Positions 1-10,995 of a stretch of 64,000 nucleotides of DNA are shown piece after piece. The position numbers and the translations under genes were made by a program. Source of the stretch: Triglochin maritima. Lineage: Eukaryota; Streptophyta; Magnoliopsida; Alismatales; Juncaginaceae. The first letter of the stretch is position 1; every line of letters starts with the position of its first letter. Location: the NCBI GenBank assembly GCA_963682175.1, contig OY821771.1:35546201-35610200 (forward strand), given 5' to 3'. The notes under the pieces were generated by a model. It was not told the DNA's origin, searched no databases, and worked only from the letters and a program-made list of their open reading frames with translations.

Positions 1-379
1 GTACACCAGTCGAATACTTTAGTGTATTACAAGACATAATTGAACTTCAATACTACAGTGATGAAATATGTTTTGTGCAAGTGCAAGTGTTATGATATTC
101 TGGGTAGGGACAATAATACCAAAAGTGATGAATAGACGTCAGCCTTTACCACCGCACCCTGAGGGATACAGTGTTAGGTGGAGACGTCAATGACGTCAGG
201 CGCAGGATACCCCATAGATAACTGATGATGCGGTCGATACTGAGAATGTTCCTAGCACTTCCGCATCTACAACCGATACTGGGGATGTTCCTAGTACGAC
301 TAGGTTTCGTGGATCCACACAACTTTTGGATGACTGGAGCTCTACTGTTCAACCATAGATAGAGTTCACATCGGAAGGT

Positions 380-1539
380 GTACCTATAGGAAAACACGTT
401 GAACGCTTCCTGAATTTTATTGGGACGATAGCCAGGAGGACACATGTATTGCCTCCTCGTTATTTAGATTGGAGATTGGTGCTGAAAAAAGATAAGGATG
501 TGGCATGACAGAAATTGACGGTAATATTACATACATACTTAAGTAATATTAGTATTGATTTTAATTGAAAACTAATTGTATTTTTTTTCCATAGTCACAC
601 TGAAACTGTTCCAGAGGGGTTCATAGTGAAAATTATAAAGTCTCTGAACACCAAATGGAAAGAAAATAAGTACCAGTTATACCTTGATGTGGTGGATCTA
701 GAGACTTGAGAGGCACAATTGGCTACTAGGCCACAACATAATTCCCCAAAGGATTGGTGTACTCTCCTGGTCTACTGGTCCAACGAGATGTTTAAGGTAA
801 ATTTATAATAACTAGTTCAATTATAATCAATGACTGAAAAACTAACAATTTGGTTATATTATTAATACAGAAGAAGAGTGAGACTAATAAGAAAAATAGA
901 GTGAATTTAGTCACACCACATACCAAATCGATGGTGCAACACAGGGAGAAGATAATCAGATATTATTTATATTTTTTGAATTTCTTATATATTCATTATT
1001 TTTTCAAAATAAACTGAGCCAATATTGATGTTGCAGATTGCACAAAATCTAAATGTTCCTGAGCCAAATCGTACAGATATGTACCATCCGGCTGCATAAC
1101 AAGACACTCCCCGAAGCTACGAGTTTACGACCGTTATTGTAAGTTTAATATTAATGTTTGTTATCAATTAGTTAATGTTATTTGATATATTTATCTGTGA
1201 ATATGGTAATTTTTTTTCTTTTAAGAACAATTAGAGGTCCTACGAGGACCGGGTGAAATGAGCTCTCAGGGCTCTATCAATTTGTCGGCTGCCACCCATG
1301 ATCCGGTTGAGACTCTTCTTGGTGATGGGCACGGACGTGTGAGGGTGTACTCCAGTCTCGTCACCCCGACCCACATGTACAAACCGAGCGAGAGGCCATC
1401 CCAAGCAGAGAGCGACGTGATAGTGTAGGTTGAGAAAGATCAAAAGATAAAGAAGATGGAAAACGAGCTAACAGAGATGAAAAAGAGGCTCGCCAACATG
1501 GTGTCGATAATGGAACAATTGATAGTGAAGGGGTTATAA
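380..1539 (+). pseudogene. CACTA-associated transposase fragment (Transposase_24-like), broken
   Basis: Pieces on the plus strand can be read as exons separated by GT-AG introns. About 595-795 gives TVPEGFIVKIIKSLNTKWKE with an in-frame stop near 708. About 871-957 gives SETNKKNRVNLVTPHTKSM, resembling the conserved plant CACTA pattern of SETNKKNR followed by a TAGSK-like box. About 1227-1539 gives GDGHGRVRVYSSLVTPT, resembling the family's GRHGRVRGLG-PTP signature, followed by a short lysine- and methionine-rich coiled coil ending in TAA at 1537. In-frame stops show that it cannot encode a full protein. It belongs to the surrounding CACTA element; the catalytic transposase is not in the window. 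Confidence 0.6.
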
Positions 1540-2029
1540 TCTTGAGGTATTCTATTTCTAATTTAATAAGTTTTACATTTACTAAGTTATTTTATATGCA
1601 TTATAATCTTAATGTATAATGTTTAAATTGTGCAAGATTTTAATGTAACATCTATTTGTACACCACCTCTGCCGCCAAGTCGAGATAACGAAGACAGTCC
1701 ATCAGGCGGAGCAAGCACTGGAGGTTTGACAGCGTAATCTATTGTGTTTTTTGGATGTTGTTTGGCTAAGTTTTTTTAAGTACTTTTACTTTGGAATTGT
1801 TAAACGTTATTTTCAATGAAACTACAAGTTTTACTTTTGAGTTTATAAGTTTGGTGGTGTATGAATGTTTGAATTGTGACGTATAAATCTTTGGTGTGAT
1901 TGAGCTATGAGTTATCAATGTTTGAGTTGTGATGAACGAATTGTGAATGACGATTGGATTGAATTGAACTGCGACGATATTTTTGTTTGAACAGGGAAAT
2001 TGAAACCTGGAAAGAGCAAACAAGCTTCG

Positions 2030-2560
2030 TCGGTGTAGATCATGGTGTTTTTATGGTCAGTATACACAGACGGATGTTATCCATCAGTGCAGGTAATGAC
2101 AGACTTACACCGACGAGGTGTCTCCATCGGTGTAGATAATAGATATTACACACCGATGGGACACATCTGTCGAAGTAGATTTCATTCCGTCGGAGTCTAT
2201 ATTTGTCGGTGTAGGCCATAGATATTACGCACTGATGGGACACATCCGTCGGAGTAGATTTTGTTCCGTCGGAGTCTATATTTGTCGATGTAATATACAC
2301 CGACGGATACGTCCGTCGGTGATGAACACCAACAGAACATCCATCGGTGCATATCCGTTGGTGTTATCCGAGAAAACGAAACAAGGTGGAATTTTTTTGC
2401 AGGAAATTTCACACCAAAATGAACACCGACGGCCTCATTCTGTCAGTATATCTGTCGGAGTTGCGCAACACCAACGTAAGATGCACCGACGGATACGTAT
2501 CTGTCAGTGTGGAGCGACACCGACGGACATCGGCGTACACCGACGAATAGGTACCGTCGG
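2030..2560. repeat. Subterminal array of ACACCGACGG/CCGTCGGTGT motifs
   Basis: More than a dozen direct and inverted, partly degenerate copies of the decamer ACACCGACGG or its complement lie in about 530 bp. Two longer units are also duplicated: ATAGATATTAC...GATGGGACACATC followed by CGTCGGAGTCTATATTTGTCG occurs at about 2146-2205 and again at 2219-2287. In CACTA elements such arrays bind the transposase. Short open frames here come from the repeats and are not genes. Confidence 0.7.
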
Positions 2561-2636
2561 TATTTTCATGTACTGTAGTAGTACAAAGAAGACAATTTTC
2601 TGGGGCTTTCGGATAACCCAAAACCACACCACTCAC

Positions 2637-2863
2637 CATGCATTCTGGAAGACCACTAGGATTTTTTACAGTTTCAAAATAAACTTTTCTTTCCGGATTA
2701 ACAATGAGGATAGAGTGCTCCAATTTGTTTCCAAAAAACCCTTTCGGTCTGGCAAACTCTTGCCCAAACATCTTTAGTTTATATCCAGACAGGTATGCCT
2801 CAGCAGCAAAAATCAGACATACATATGCCATGAATATCTTGGCAAGATGGAATCTACCTCTAG
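2637..2863 (-). pseudogene. Unidentified exon-like fragment cut off by a gypsy LTR
   Basis: Reading the minus strand, an open frame of about 75 codons runs from the LTR border (2863) to a good splice donor, GCATG|GTGAGT, at 2637. It contains IFMAYVCLIFAAEAYLSGYK, probably one membrane segment, then KMFGQEFARPKGFFGNK and NPERKVYFETVKNPSG. It does not look like transposon protein and I do not recognise the family. It may be the 3' end of a host exon disrupted by the gypsy insertion, or a gene piece captured by the neighbouring CACTA element. The remaining exons are not visible here. Confidence 0.4.
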
Positions 2864-3249
2864 TGTAACGCCCCGAAACAACGGAAAATTTAAAACTTTA
2901 AACAGATATAAGAATCAACATCGGGGTCGTCACCAAACCACAAGTATATATAATATAAAGTGGTAAATTGTATAATACACGAGTCAAGGATGATTACAAT
3001 CCAACACAAAAGATATACAAACACATGTACAAGGGAAAATCATCCACCTCAAAGGATAAAAGGACATGATCTGGTCTGGGTGCTCCTGCCCGCAATCACC
3101 ACCACCTACTGACGTGCACGACCTGACATGTAAACAAACAATGCCTGAGTTTCCCATAGGGAAATCCCGTATGCCAAACCCCTAAAATGAACATAACATA
3201 CGTATATGAAACATGAAATAGAGAATGAAATAAAAGCATAACTAACTCT

Positions 3250-3420
3250 CGTGCACACAAGGCACCGCCGGAAAATCATCGGCCACGGGTCTCAAGGGTC
3301 CTCTCACCTCAACCCCACAATCACACGTGCACACAAGGCACCGCCGAAAAATCATCGGCCACGGGTCTCAAGCGTCCTCTCACCCCAACCCCACAATCAC
3401 ACGTGCACACAAGGCACCGC
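3250..3420. repeat. 76-bp tandem repeat, about 2.2 copies
   Basis: The unit beginning CGTGCACACAAGGCACCGCC starts at 3250, 3326 and 3402, giving a period of 76 bp. The last copy is partial. It lies inside the gypsy LTR. Confidence 0.85.
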
Positions 3421-3730
3421 TCCGTAGAGCCACAACCACGATCTCCTCTTAGGTCGGCATGTCCGTACCGTTGCCCAAAAAGGCCGGGGACCCGTTGCCC
3501 TCGAGGCAGATCCAACCACCCACGACACAAGCATCCATATGCAAAACAGTGCCCAAACGGTTGAACAGAAGACCATAAACGGTTGACCGAACACCACTAC
3601 TATTCCGCAATAAAACCGAAATAACGTCCAACCGGTCGAACGGAAAAGGGGCCCCGTTCGACCAAAATCCAACAGTGAAAATCCTCTCTGGCTCAAAAAG
3701 CATCAACGGTCGAACGACCCAAAAATCATG

Positions 3731-3830
3731 GTCGACCGATTTCCACCAGTAAGACTCACCAAAAATCCGCACTACACGGTCGACCGATTTCCACCAGTAA
3801 GACTCACCAAAAATCCGCACTACACGGTCG
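3731..3830. repeat. 48-bp tandem repeat bounded by GGTCGACC
   Basis: A unit beginning GTCGACCGATTTCC starts at 3731 and 3779, and a third partial unit starts near 3827. The period is 48 bp. Each unit begins with the palindrome GGTCGACC, so duplication multiplied that motif in the LTR. Confidence 0.85.
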
Positions 3831-4563
3831 ACCAAAACCACACTCCAGGTCGACCGGCCATTAAGTCACTTAAGTCATCGGTTGGACGAAGTCAACGAGC
3901 GGTCGACCGTTTAGATGATCAACGCTCCCAACCGACTTGCTACAGTGCTTTCGGTTGACCGGCAAAGGGGACCCGTTCGACCGAAAACACCCAGAGCCTC
4001 TTTCCCTTGCTAAAATGTACCACCGGTCGACCACTCCTAGAGTATCGTTCGACCAGTGCAAGGGATTTGGCCCGAACAACCCTACGCCCGGTCGACCATG
4101 CCAACTCGCCGGTCCACCGTTCCAGAGCAGAAAAGCTGCTACAAGGTTCTCGACGAGCCTTTCGGCCTACCGTCGGCCACTCCAATCCTCGCAAAGGCTA
4201 AAAGGAGGATTAAACTAAAGCTTGGCATACCTTTAAGGCTTCAAGAAGCCTTTGAAGAATCCCGACAAGAGCTTCCTCACAAAACTCTTCTCCTCCGGCG
4301 AATACCCGAACGCAATCACCTCGACTCCGAAAACTCTTGATCTCCTCCGAGCTTCGCCGGCCTCGCCTCCGCGTCTTCCTCAGCTGGATGAGAAAGGATC
4401 GAGAGACAGACGATCGAGAGAGAGAGATACAAGTGAGTGAGAGAGAGAAGGAATCCAAACCTTATACTCTTCTCCCAACCAATTTCAACCGTCCATCTCA
4501 ACGTCTTCTAATCCTCTACCTAAAACACAATAAACCCAATTAGGAAAGGGCTAGGATGTAACA

Positions 4564-7500
4564 ATCCACCCTCCTTAAGGAATTTTGTCCTCGAAATTAG
4601 AACCAAATCTTCACCGAACAATTCCGGATACTTCTTCCGGACCTCATCTTCGATCTCCCAAGTGGCTTCACGCTCGCTATGGTGTTGCCACCTGACCTTC
4701 ACCATCGGAATGGCTCTCCTCCTGAGTTGGTGCTCCATTCGATCTACAATCTCCACGGGCTTCTCCTCGAGAGATAAGTCCTGACTGATCTCGGGAACAC
4801 AGATCTCAATCAGATGCGACGGATCGGCAACATATTTCCTCAACATAGAAACATGGAAAACATTGTGAATACCCAAAACCTGAGGCGGCAAAGCAATTTG
4901 GTAGGCAACCTCTCCTAAACGATCAAGAATCTCAAACGGTCTGACGTACCTCGGACTGAGCTTCCCTTTCTTCCCGAATCTCATCACTCCACGAGCTGGT
5001 GAAATCCTCAGGAATATGTGATCGCCCACCTCAAATCTCAACTCTCATCTACGCCTATCTGCGTAACTCTTCTGTCTGCTCTGAGCCGTCGCTAACCTCT
5101 GTCTGATTACGCCAACCTTCTCAGCATACATCTGAGAAATCTTTGGTCCAACCAGCTGCCTCTCGCCTACCTCACTCCAGCATACTGGCGATCTACAAGG
5201 TCGGCCGTACAGAGCCTCGTACGGTGTCATCTTGATGCTCGAATGGTAGTTGTTGTTGTAGGCGAACTCGATCAACGACAAATGTTCATCCCAAAATCCT
5301 GCCCAATCCAGAGTACACGCTCTCAGCATATCCTCTAGCGTCTGGATAGTCCTCTTTGACTGCCCGTCTGTCTGTGGATGAAAAGTTGTGTTGAACTTTA
5401 ATTGAGTCCCCAAAGCCTTTTGCAAACTACCCCAAAATCTGGAGGTAAACCTTAGATCTCGATCAGAGATTATACTCACTGATACTCCATGTAACCGGAC
5501 TATCTCCTCGACGTACAGCTTCGCCAAGCCCTCCAAAGATAAGGTGGTCCTGATCGCCAGAAAATGTGCTGACTTGATCAATCGATCAACTATAACCCAA
5601 ATCGCGTCGTGAGATCTCCTCGTCTTCGGCAACCCGGTGACGAAATCCATCGTCACGTGCTCCCACTTCCACTCTGGCAGATCTATACTCTGCAACTGCC
5701 CTGCTGGCCGCTGGTGCTCAATCCTCACCTGCTGACAAATCAGGCACTTGGACACGAAGTCTGCTATGTCTCGCTTCATCCCCTTCCACCAGAAACTTTG
5801 TTGTAAGTCTTTATACATCTTGGTACTCCCCGGGTGAATGGAATATCTGGCTCTATGTGCCTCTTCCATGATGGTATTTCTCAAATCACCTGCTCTCGGT
5901 ACCCAGATCCGACCCCTGAACGTCAAGCCCCCATTGACTCCGACATCGAAGTCTGATCCGTCCTTAGCAGCTAACTGCATCAGACTGGCCAGCTCATCAT
6001 CTGCTCTCTGAGCCTGAACAACTCTCGAAACTGTCTGCGGCTCCACTCGAAGTCCCACAATCACTGCCCCATCAGAGCCCTCTGTAAGAGGTCTCCACTC
6101 CGTCAAGGCCTCAAGCAACCTCCACTCCTGAACGCACAAGCTAGCAGCTGACAACTCCATCTTTCTACTCAAGGCATCTGCGACAGAATTCGCCTTCCCT
6201 GGATGATACGAAATGGTGAAGTCGTAATCCTTTATGAACTCGAGCCATCTGCGCTGCCTCATATTCAACTCTTTTTGCGAGAACAGATACATCAGACTCT
6301 GGTGATCTGTGAAGACCTCAAACTTCTCTCCATATAGGTAATACCTCCAGGTCTTCAGCGCGTGAACTACCGTTGCCAACTCCAGATCATGAGTCAGGTA
6401 ATTCTTCTCATGAACCTTCAACTGCCTCAAAGTATTTGCAACCACTTTCCCGTGCTGCATCAACACGCAACCCAGACCAATGCCAGAAGTGTCACTGTAA
6501 ATCACATAGCCTCCGCTACCACTCGGTAACGTCAAAATCGGTGCTGTAGTCAGTCGCCTCTTTAGCTCCTGGAAACAGTCCTCGCACTTCTGGGACCAAA
6601 CGAACTTGACACCCTTCTGTGTCAAAGCCGTTAGTGGGGAAACAAGTCTGGAGAAATCCTGAATAAACCGACGATAATAACCTGCTAAACCCACAAAACT
6701 CCTGATCTCGGACACACTGGTCGGAGCTCTCCACTGAGTCACAGCCTCAACCTTCATTGGATCTACAGATATCCCGTCTGCTGACACCACATGTCCCAGA
6801 AAGGCCACCCGATCTAGCCAATTTCACACTTCTTGTACTTAGCATAGAGCTGCTGATCTCTCAGAATGCTAAGTACAGTCCTCAGGTGCTTCCGATGCTG
6901 CTCTCTGTCTGGTGAGTGTACCAGTATATCATCCACGAAGACAATCATAAAATCTGTCGAGATACGACTGAAAAGTCTGATTCATCAGATCCATAAACGT
7001 TGCAGGTGCATTCGTCAGTCCAAACGACATCACCAAAAACTCGTAATGTCCGCACCTCGTCCTGAACGCAGTCTTCTGGACATCTGCATCCTGAATCCTC
7101 AACTGATGATAACCGGATCGCAGATCGATCTTCGAAAAGACCCTCGCTGACTGCAACTGGTCGAAAAGATCCTCGGTCCTGGGTAAAGGATATTGATTCC
7201 TAATGGTAACCTTATTCAGCATCTGATAATGAATACACATACTTAGCGAGTCATCCCTCTTCTTCACGAAGAGCACTGGAGCTCCCCAGGGTGAAACACT
7301 GGGCCTGATCAAACCTGAATCTAGCAGATCCTGTAACTGCTTCTTCAGCTCAGCTAACTCCACAGGTGCCATCCTATACGGAGCCTTCGACTGCGGTGTA
7401 GTCTCTGCTACCATACTCGATCTCTCTATGAGGCGGCAACCCGGTGATCTCATCAGAAAATACCTCAGGAAAATCCTGAACAACCTCAATATCTTCCAAC

Positions 7501-7861
7501 TTCTTCACTCAAAATCTGGTACCACAAGCGTTGCTAAGAACGCTCTACAACCCTGGTGAATCATCTTCTAAGCCTTCACTGCCGAAACCAAAATCCGACC
7601 ATCTCCGCTCTTAGTCCCTCTGATCAGCAAATCAGGAAGACCTTTCCTCGAGATCAAAATCTTCTTTTCTCGGTACAAGACTCGAACATCGTACTGGGAC
7701 AGCCAATCCATACCAAGTATGATATCAAAGTCTACCATCGGTAACAAGACCAGGTCTGCCGGGAACTCCAGGTCCTGATCAATAATCGTCGCAAACTTCA
7801 CTGCATCAGCCAAAGTCTGCGGCATACTCGTGGTCATACGAGACCGGAACTGCGGCCTCAA
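4564..7861 (-). pseudogene. Ty3/gypsy chromovirus pol (protease, RT, RNase H, integrase, chromodomain), broken
   Basis: Reading down the minus strand: a protease region with DIILGMDWL (about 7690); a reverse transcriptase with [10 protein letters not shown] and [11 protein letters not shown] (7489-6929); a frameshift near 6945, after which the catalytic FVDDIL lies in another frame; a second shift near 6820; then RNase H ([18 protein letters not shown]), an integrase zinc-binding segment (HPGSTKMY...CLICQQ) and the integrase core ([16 protein letters not shown]). A stop near 5043 separates the C-terminal part (4564-5041), which has HNVFHVSMLRKY and a chromodomain-like tail (VKVRWQHHSEREATWE). 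Gag, zinc knuckle and the gag-protease junction are partly deleted upstream. The C-terminal chromodomain identifies a chromovirus. Frameshifts and stops make it non-functional. Confidence 0.9.
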
Positions 7862-8060
7862 CCCTCAGATAAACTTCCGAGCTCTCTGCTCCGGTGTCAC
7901 ATAAGTATCCGGGCAGTAACGCTCCAAGGCGTGAAACCCGCTAATGTAAGACGTCAGCGTCATCTCTCGCTGCTCGAGTGCTAGGAACTCCTCTTTTTTC
8001 CTGTCACGCACGTGCTGAGGAAAATACTACTGGTTGAACTCCGTGAGGAACTCCGTGGTT
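7862..8060 (-). pseudogene. Ty3/gypsy gag remnant
   Basis: The minus strand encodes YFPQHVRDRKKEEFLALEQ followed by MTLTSYISGFHALERYCP, the usual retrotransposon gag motif. A stop lies before the segment that runs into the protease. The sequence breaks at about 8060, where copia reverse transcriptase on the plus strand begins; upstream gag and the 5' LTR are missing. Its orientation and position show it belongs to the same element as the pol to its left. Confidence 0.75.
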
Positions 8061-9355
8061 AGGTTTGCCTCCATCCGCCTTCTACTAGCTATTGTAGCTC
8101 AGATGGACTTAAAGTTTTACCAAATGGATATAAAGACTGCTTTTCTTAATGAAGAACTTGAGGAGGAGATCTATATTGATCAACCTCAAGGTTTTGAAGT
8201 CAAAGGACAAGAGCGCAAAGTGTGCAAGCTCAATAAGTCCTTATATGGCTTAAAACAAGCGTCTAGACAGTGGAACATTTGCTTCCATCAAGCTATATCA
8301 GAGAATGCGTTCTCTATGCTTGAGGAAGATCATTGTGTGTACGTTAAGAGATCCAATGGTAAAGTTGTCATTCTGACCTTGTATGTTGATGACATACTCA
8401 TGGCTGGCAATAGCAAAGAGTTGCTGAAATCCACTAAAAGTGGTTGTCCTCCACGTCTGATATGAAGGACATGGGTGAAGCTAGCTACGTCCTTGGTGTA
8501 AAGATAGTTAGAAATAGGTCCAAGAGACTTCTGGGATTGTCTCAAGAGACTTATATTAACAACATCTTGAAGAAATACCATATGGACAAATGCAAACCAA
8601 TCGACACTCCTGTTGAGAAGGGTTTGCACTTGAGCCTTGATAAGCATCCTGAGACTCCTGAAGAGAAGGCCAAAATGAGCAAGGTTCCATACTCAAATGT
8701 TGTGGGAAGCCTTATGTACGTTATGATGTGTACTAGGCCAGACATTTGTTATGTTGTGGGCATGGTGAGTCGATGTCAGTCTAGCCCAAGCATGGAGCAC
8801 TGGAAGGCAGTCAAGAGAATCATGAGATACCTCAGAGGAACGAGTAACTACATGTTGTGTTACCAAGCATCAGATCTCCGCCTGATTGGCTATAGTGATG
8901 TCGATTGGGCTGGATACATTGATGAAAGGAAGTTTACCTCTGGTTATGCTTTCTTGCTGGCTAATGGGGCCATTTCATGGTCCACCAAGAAGCAAACTTG
9001 TATAGCCCTGTCGACTATGGAAGCAGAGTATGTTGCATGCTCTGCAGCAGTACTAGAGGCAGTTTGGTTGAAGAGGTTCTTACAACATACTGGGCTAGTA
9101 GAGACATCGGATGAGCCTGTTGTTGTCTATTGTGACAGCATGGCTGCCCTTTGTTATGTGAAAGACCCCAAATATCATGGAAAGACCAAACATATACAGG
9201 TTAGGTATCATTTTGTGAAGGACATCATAGCGAGAAAGGAAGTTGTGTTAAGACATGTGTCAACTAGTCTTATGGTAGCTGACCCTCTTACCAAGGCTAT
9301 AGCTAAGGACTCATTTGTGTCCCATGTGAAGTCCTTAGGCTTACGCAGACTTTGA
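8061..9355 (+). pseudogene. Ty1/copia pol 3' part (reverse transcriptase and RNase H), 5'-truncated
   Basis: The plus strand starts mid-reverse-transcriptase with FASIRLLLAIVAQMDLK and continues with QMDIKTAFLNEEL, SLYGLKQASRQW and the catalytic YVDDILMAG. A frameshift near 8440 moves the reading to the next frame. That frame is then open for about 300 codons and includes DTPVEKGL, DVDWAGYIDERKFTSGYAF, the RNase H motif STMEAEYVA and the C-terminal ADPLTKAIAKDSF, ending in TGA at 9353. Gag, protease, integrase and the first half of reverse transcriptase are absent. The break coincides exactly with the end of the gypsy gag, which implies one deletion joining two elements. Confidence 0.9.
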
Positions 9356-10612
9356 TGCATTGACATGTCTAACTTCCTTTTATGAGTGATTGTGTTTTCC
9401 TTTCGACTATATCTGTTTGGTTGATATAGTTGTTCTAGCATAAAATATTATTCTGTCAATAGGCTGAAGAATGCTCACTCACACGAGCATTTGCCTCTGG
9501 CGCTTTTTGATAGCGAGCAGAGATGAGACTGATCATGAGGAGATCTTGTATGATAGATCCAGAGCAGATCATGATAGGACAGTCACCTTGATTAGGAATC
9601 AAGATGAGATCCTCTATGTTGGTGAGGATTGACATGAATGTTCCCACGATGCATGTGACATATAGAAGCCAAGTGCGAGCATCGCATGTGGCGCCAGGTG
9701 GCACCTGTATGGTGTTAAGGCGACAATGATGAAGCTCGGGTCAGGCGTAGAGGGGGTGCAACTGGACTAAGACTCGTATGGTGTTGAGAGACAGACATAC
9801 TGTTGTGTACAGTATGATCCACCATAACATGTTTGTCATACAACATGTGTTGAGCGACCATTTGGAAGTGAAAGGATGGATCCCTGCTCATTTACTGTGT
9901 GAGTCCAAGACTTGATTGTCATTAGTTGCCCTCAGTGACCTTCGACGACACCATGAAGCAAAGAGTTGATGTGGCTACTTTGGGATGTTATCTATGACCA
10001 TGAGAGATTCGGTCTAAAGAGGCATCTTCGGGAAAGGAGTCAACTCTAAGTGTAATGGTGGTCTGGGGGGAAGGGAAAGGTTTGACTCGACTGCACTAAA
10101 AGTATTTGCTGGGCCCAACTGTATTGGATACAGTAGCAAGTACCGTGAGCACAAGAAGGTATTCTCTCCGAGGGATCGAGATATCGTTCATGTTAAGTGA
10201 GTTTCTGAGTAAACCTGGGGAACTGTGATGTGCATTTTTGACTGCTTATTTGTTGTTTATGAGGATGTTGTCATTCTAGCCTTCTAGTAAGGTTTCTAGT
10301 TTGAGACTCCTAAATTGCAGGTGCATCACCGGTCGCACGACCCATTTGTCCGTATGATCAGAAGAGTACATGTGTCGGGGACACAGATGGTCGTGTATCG
10401 AGGATACATGATCAGAGACTTGCGTATTGTGGATGTGTACTTGGAGAGAGGAGTAGTTGTATGTATCAGGGATATATACATATGTGTCGGGGACACATAA
10501 AGAGGTGACATATTGCCATTGTGTGATTGTATGTATCAGGGATATATGCATATGTGTCGGGGACACAAAAGCAGATGACATGTTGTAATCGTGTTGTTGT
10601 GCAAGTGGGAGA
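9356..10612 (+). other. Non-coding 3' internal region of the copia element
   Basis: No gene is visible between the RNase H stop and the 3' LTR. The stretch contains a 70-bp direct repeat (TTGTATGTATCAGGGATATA at 10457 and 10527) and several GTGTCGGGGACACA motifs. It ends in the purine-rich tract GTGGGAGA just before the LTR. Confidence 0.6.
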
Positions 10613-10995
10613 TATTGGATTAATCTAGGATTAATAAGATATTTGCCCAAAGCACTGACACATGGTGCGTCCCTATTGGACTACACATTTAAGGGTTTAG
10701 GGTGGACCCATCTATATAAGGAGGGGAGCCTCCCATTGGATAGAAGAACAAGTGTGCAAACCCTAGCCTCCACCCACCCTAGCTGCCACCTTCTCTCTCT
10801 CCCATTTCGTCCCTCCACCTCCACCAAGCTCATTCCGTGGACTCTTGGGTTGTGGACTCGCGCTCCTTCTCCAAGAGAGTAGGAGACTGACCAGTGAAAA
10901 GGATTCTGTAAGGTGACCTCCGATCTTCCTTCCGCTGCCACAGGTTCTCTCCAAGAAAGGTACTCCTGAACCTGTAGAATCGTTGTTTGCTAACA
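10613..10995 (+). repeat. 3' LTR of the truncated copia element
   Basis: The LTR starts TATTGGATTAATC directly after the purine tract GTGGGAGA and probably ends TTTGCTAACA at 10995. It contains CTATATAAGG at about 10711, a plausible TATA box for LTR transcription. The first dinucleotide is TA rather than TG. The right border is set by the resumption of the minus-strand copia integrase, reading MARTLLL, at 10996. With no 5' LTR left, borders are inferred from context. Confidence 0.65.

Larger units (their letters stand above)
1..2577 (+). mobile_element. CACTA (En/Spm-like) DNA transposon, decayed, 3' part
   Basis: The segment combines a broken plant transposase-related reading frame (about 380-1539) with a dense array of short repeats based on ACACCGACGG/CCGTCGGTGT (2030-2560). 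That arrangement is typical of CACTA elements, whose ends carry many subterminal copies of a short motif. The right end near 2560-2577 reads TTTTCATGTACTGTAGTAG, an imperfect match to the reverse complement of a CACTACAAGAAA-type terminus. The left end lies outside the window, so no target duplication could be tested. The superfamily call rests on the protein signature and the repeat array together. Confidence 0.7.
2864..4563 (-). repeat. 3' LTR of a Ty3/gypsy chromovirus
   Basis: Read on the minus strand, the LTR starts TGTTACATCC at 4563, just after a polypurine tract (AAGGAGGGTGG) that follows pol, and ends GGGGCGTTACA at 2864. The 1.7-kb length and TGTTACA/TGTAAC termini fit Tekay/Del-type chromoviruses. 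Inside are a 76-bp tandem repeat (3250-3420), a 48-bp tandem repeat (3731-3830), and at least seven GGTCGACC palindromes between 3730 and 4100. The partner 5' LTR is absent because the element is truncated near 8060. The flanking pentamer TCTAG (2859-2863) therefore cannot be matched. Confidence 0.8.

Noticed and set aside
2040..2831. Several overlapping frames rich in repeated short peptides
   Set aside because: They are translations of the CACTA subterminal repeats, except the minus-strand part 2637-2863, which is listed separately.
3449..4543. Cluster of open frames on both strands with Arg/Pro-rich translations
   Set aside because: They lie inside the gypsy LTR and arise from tandem and GGTCGACC repeats; no domain is seen.
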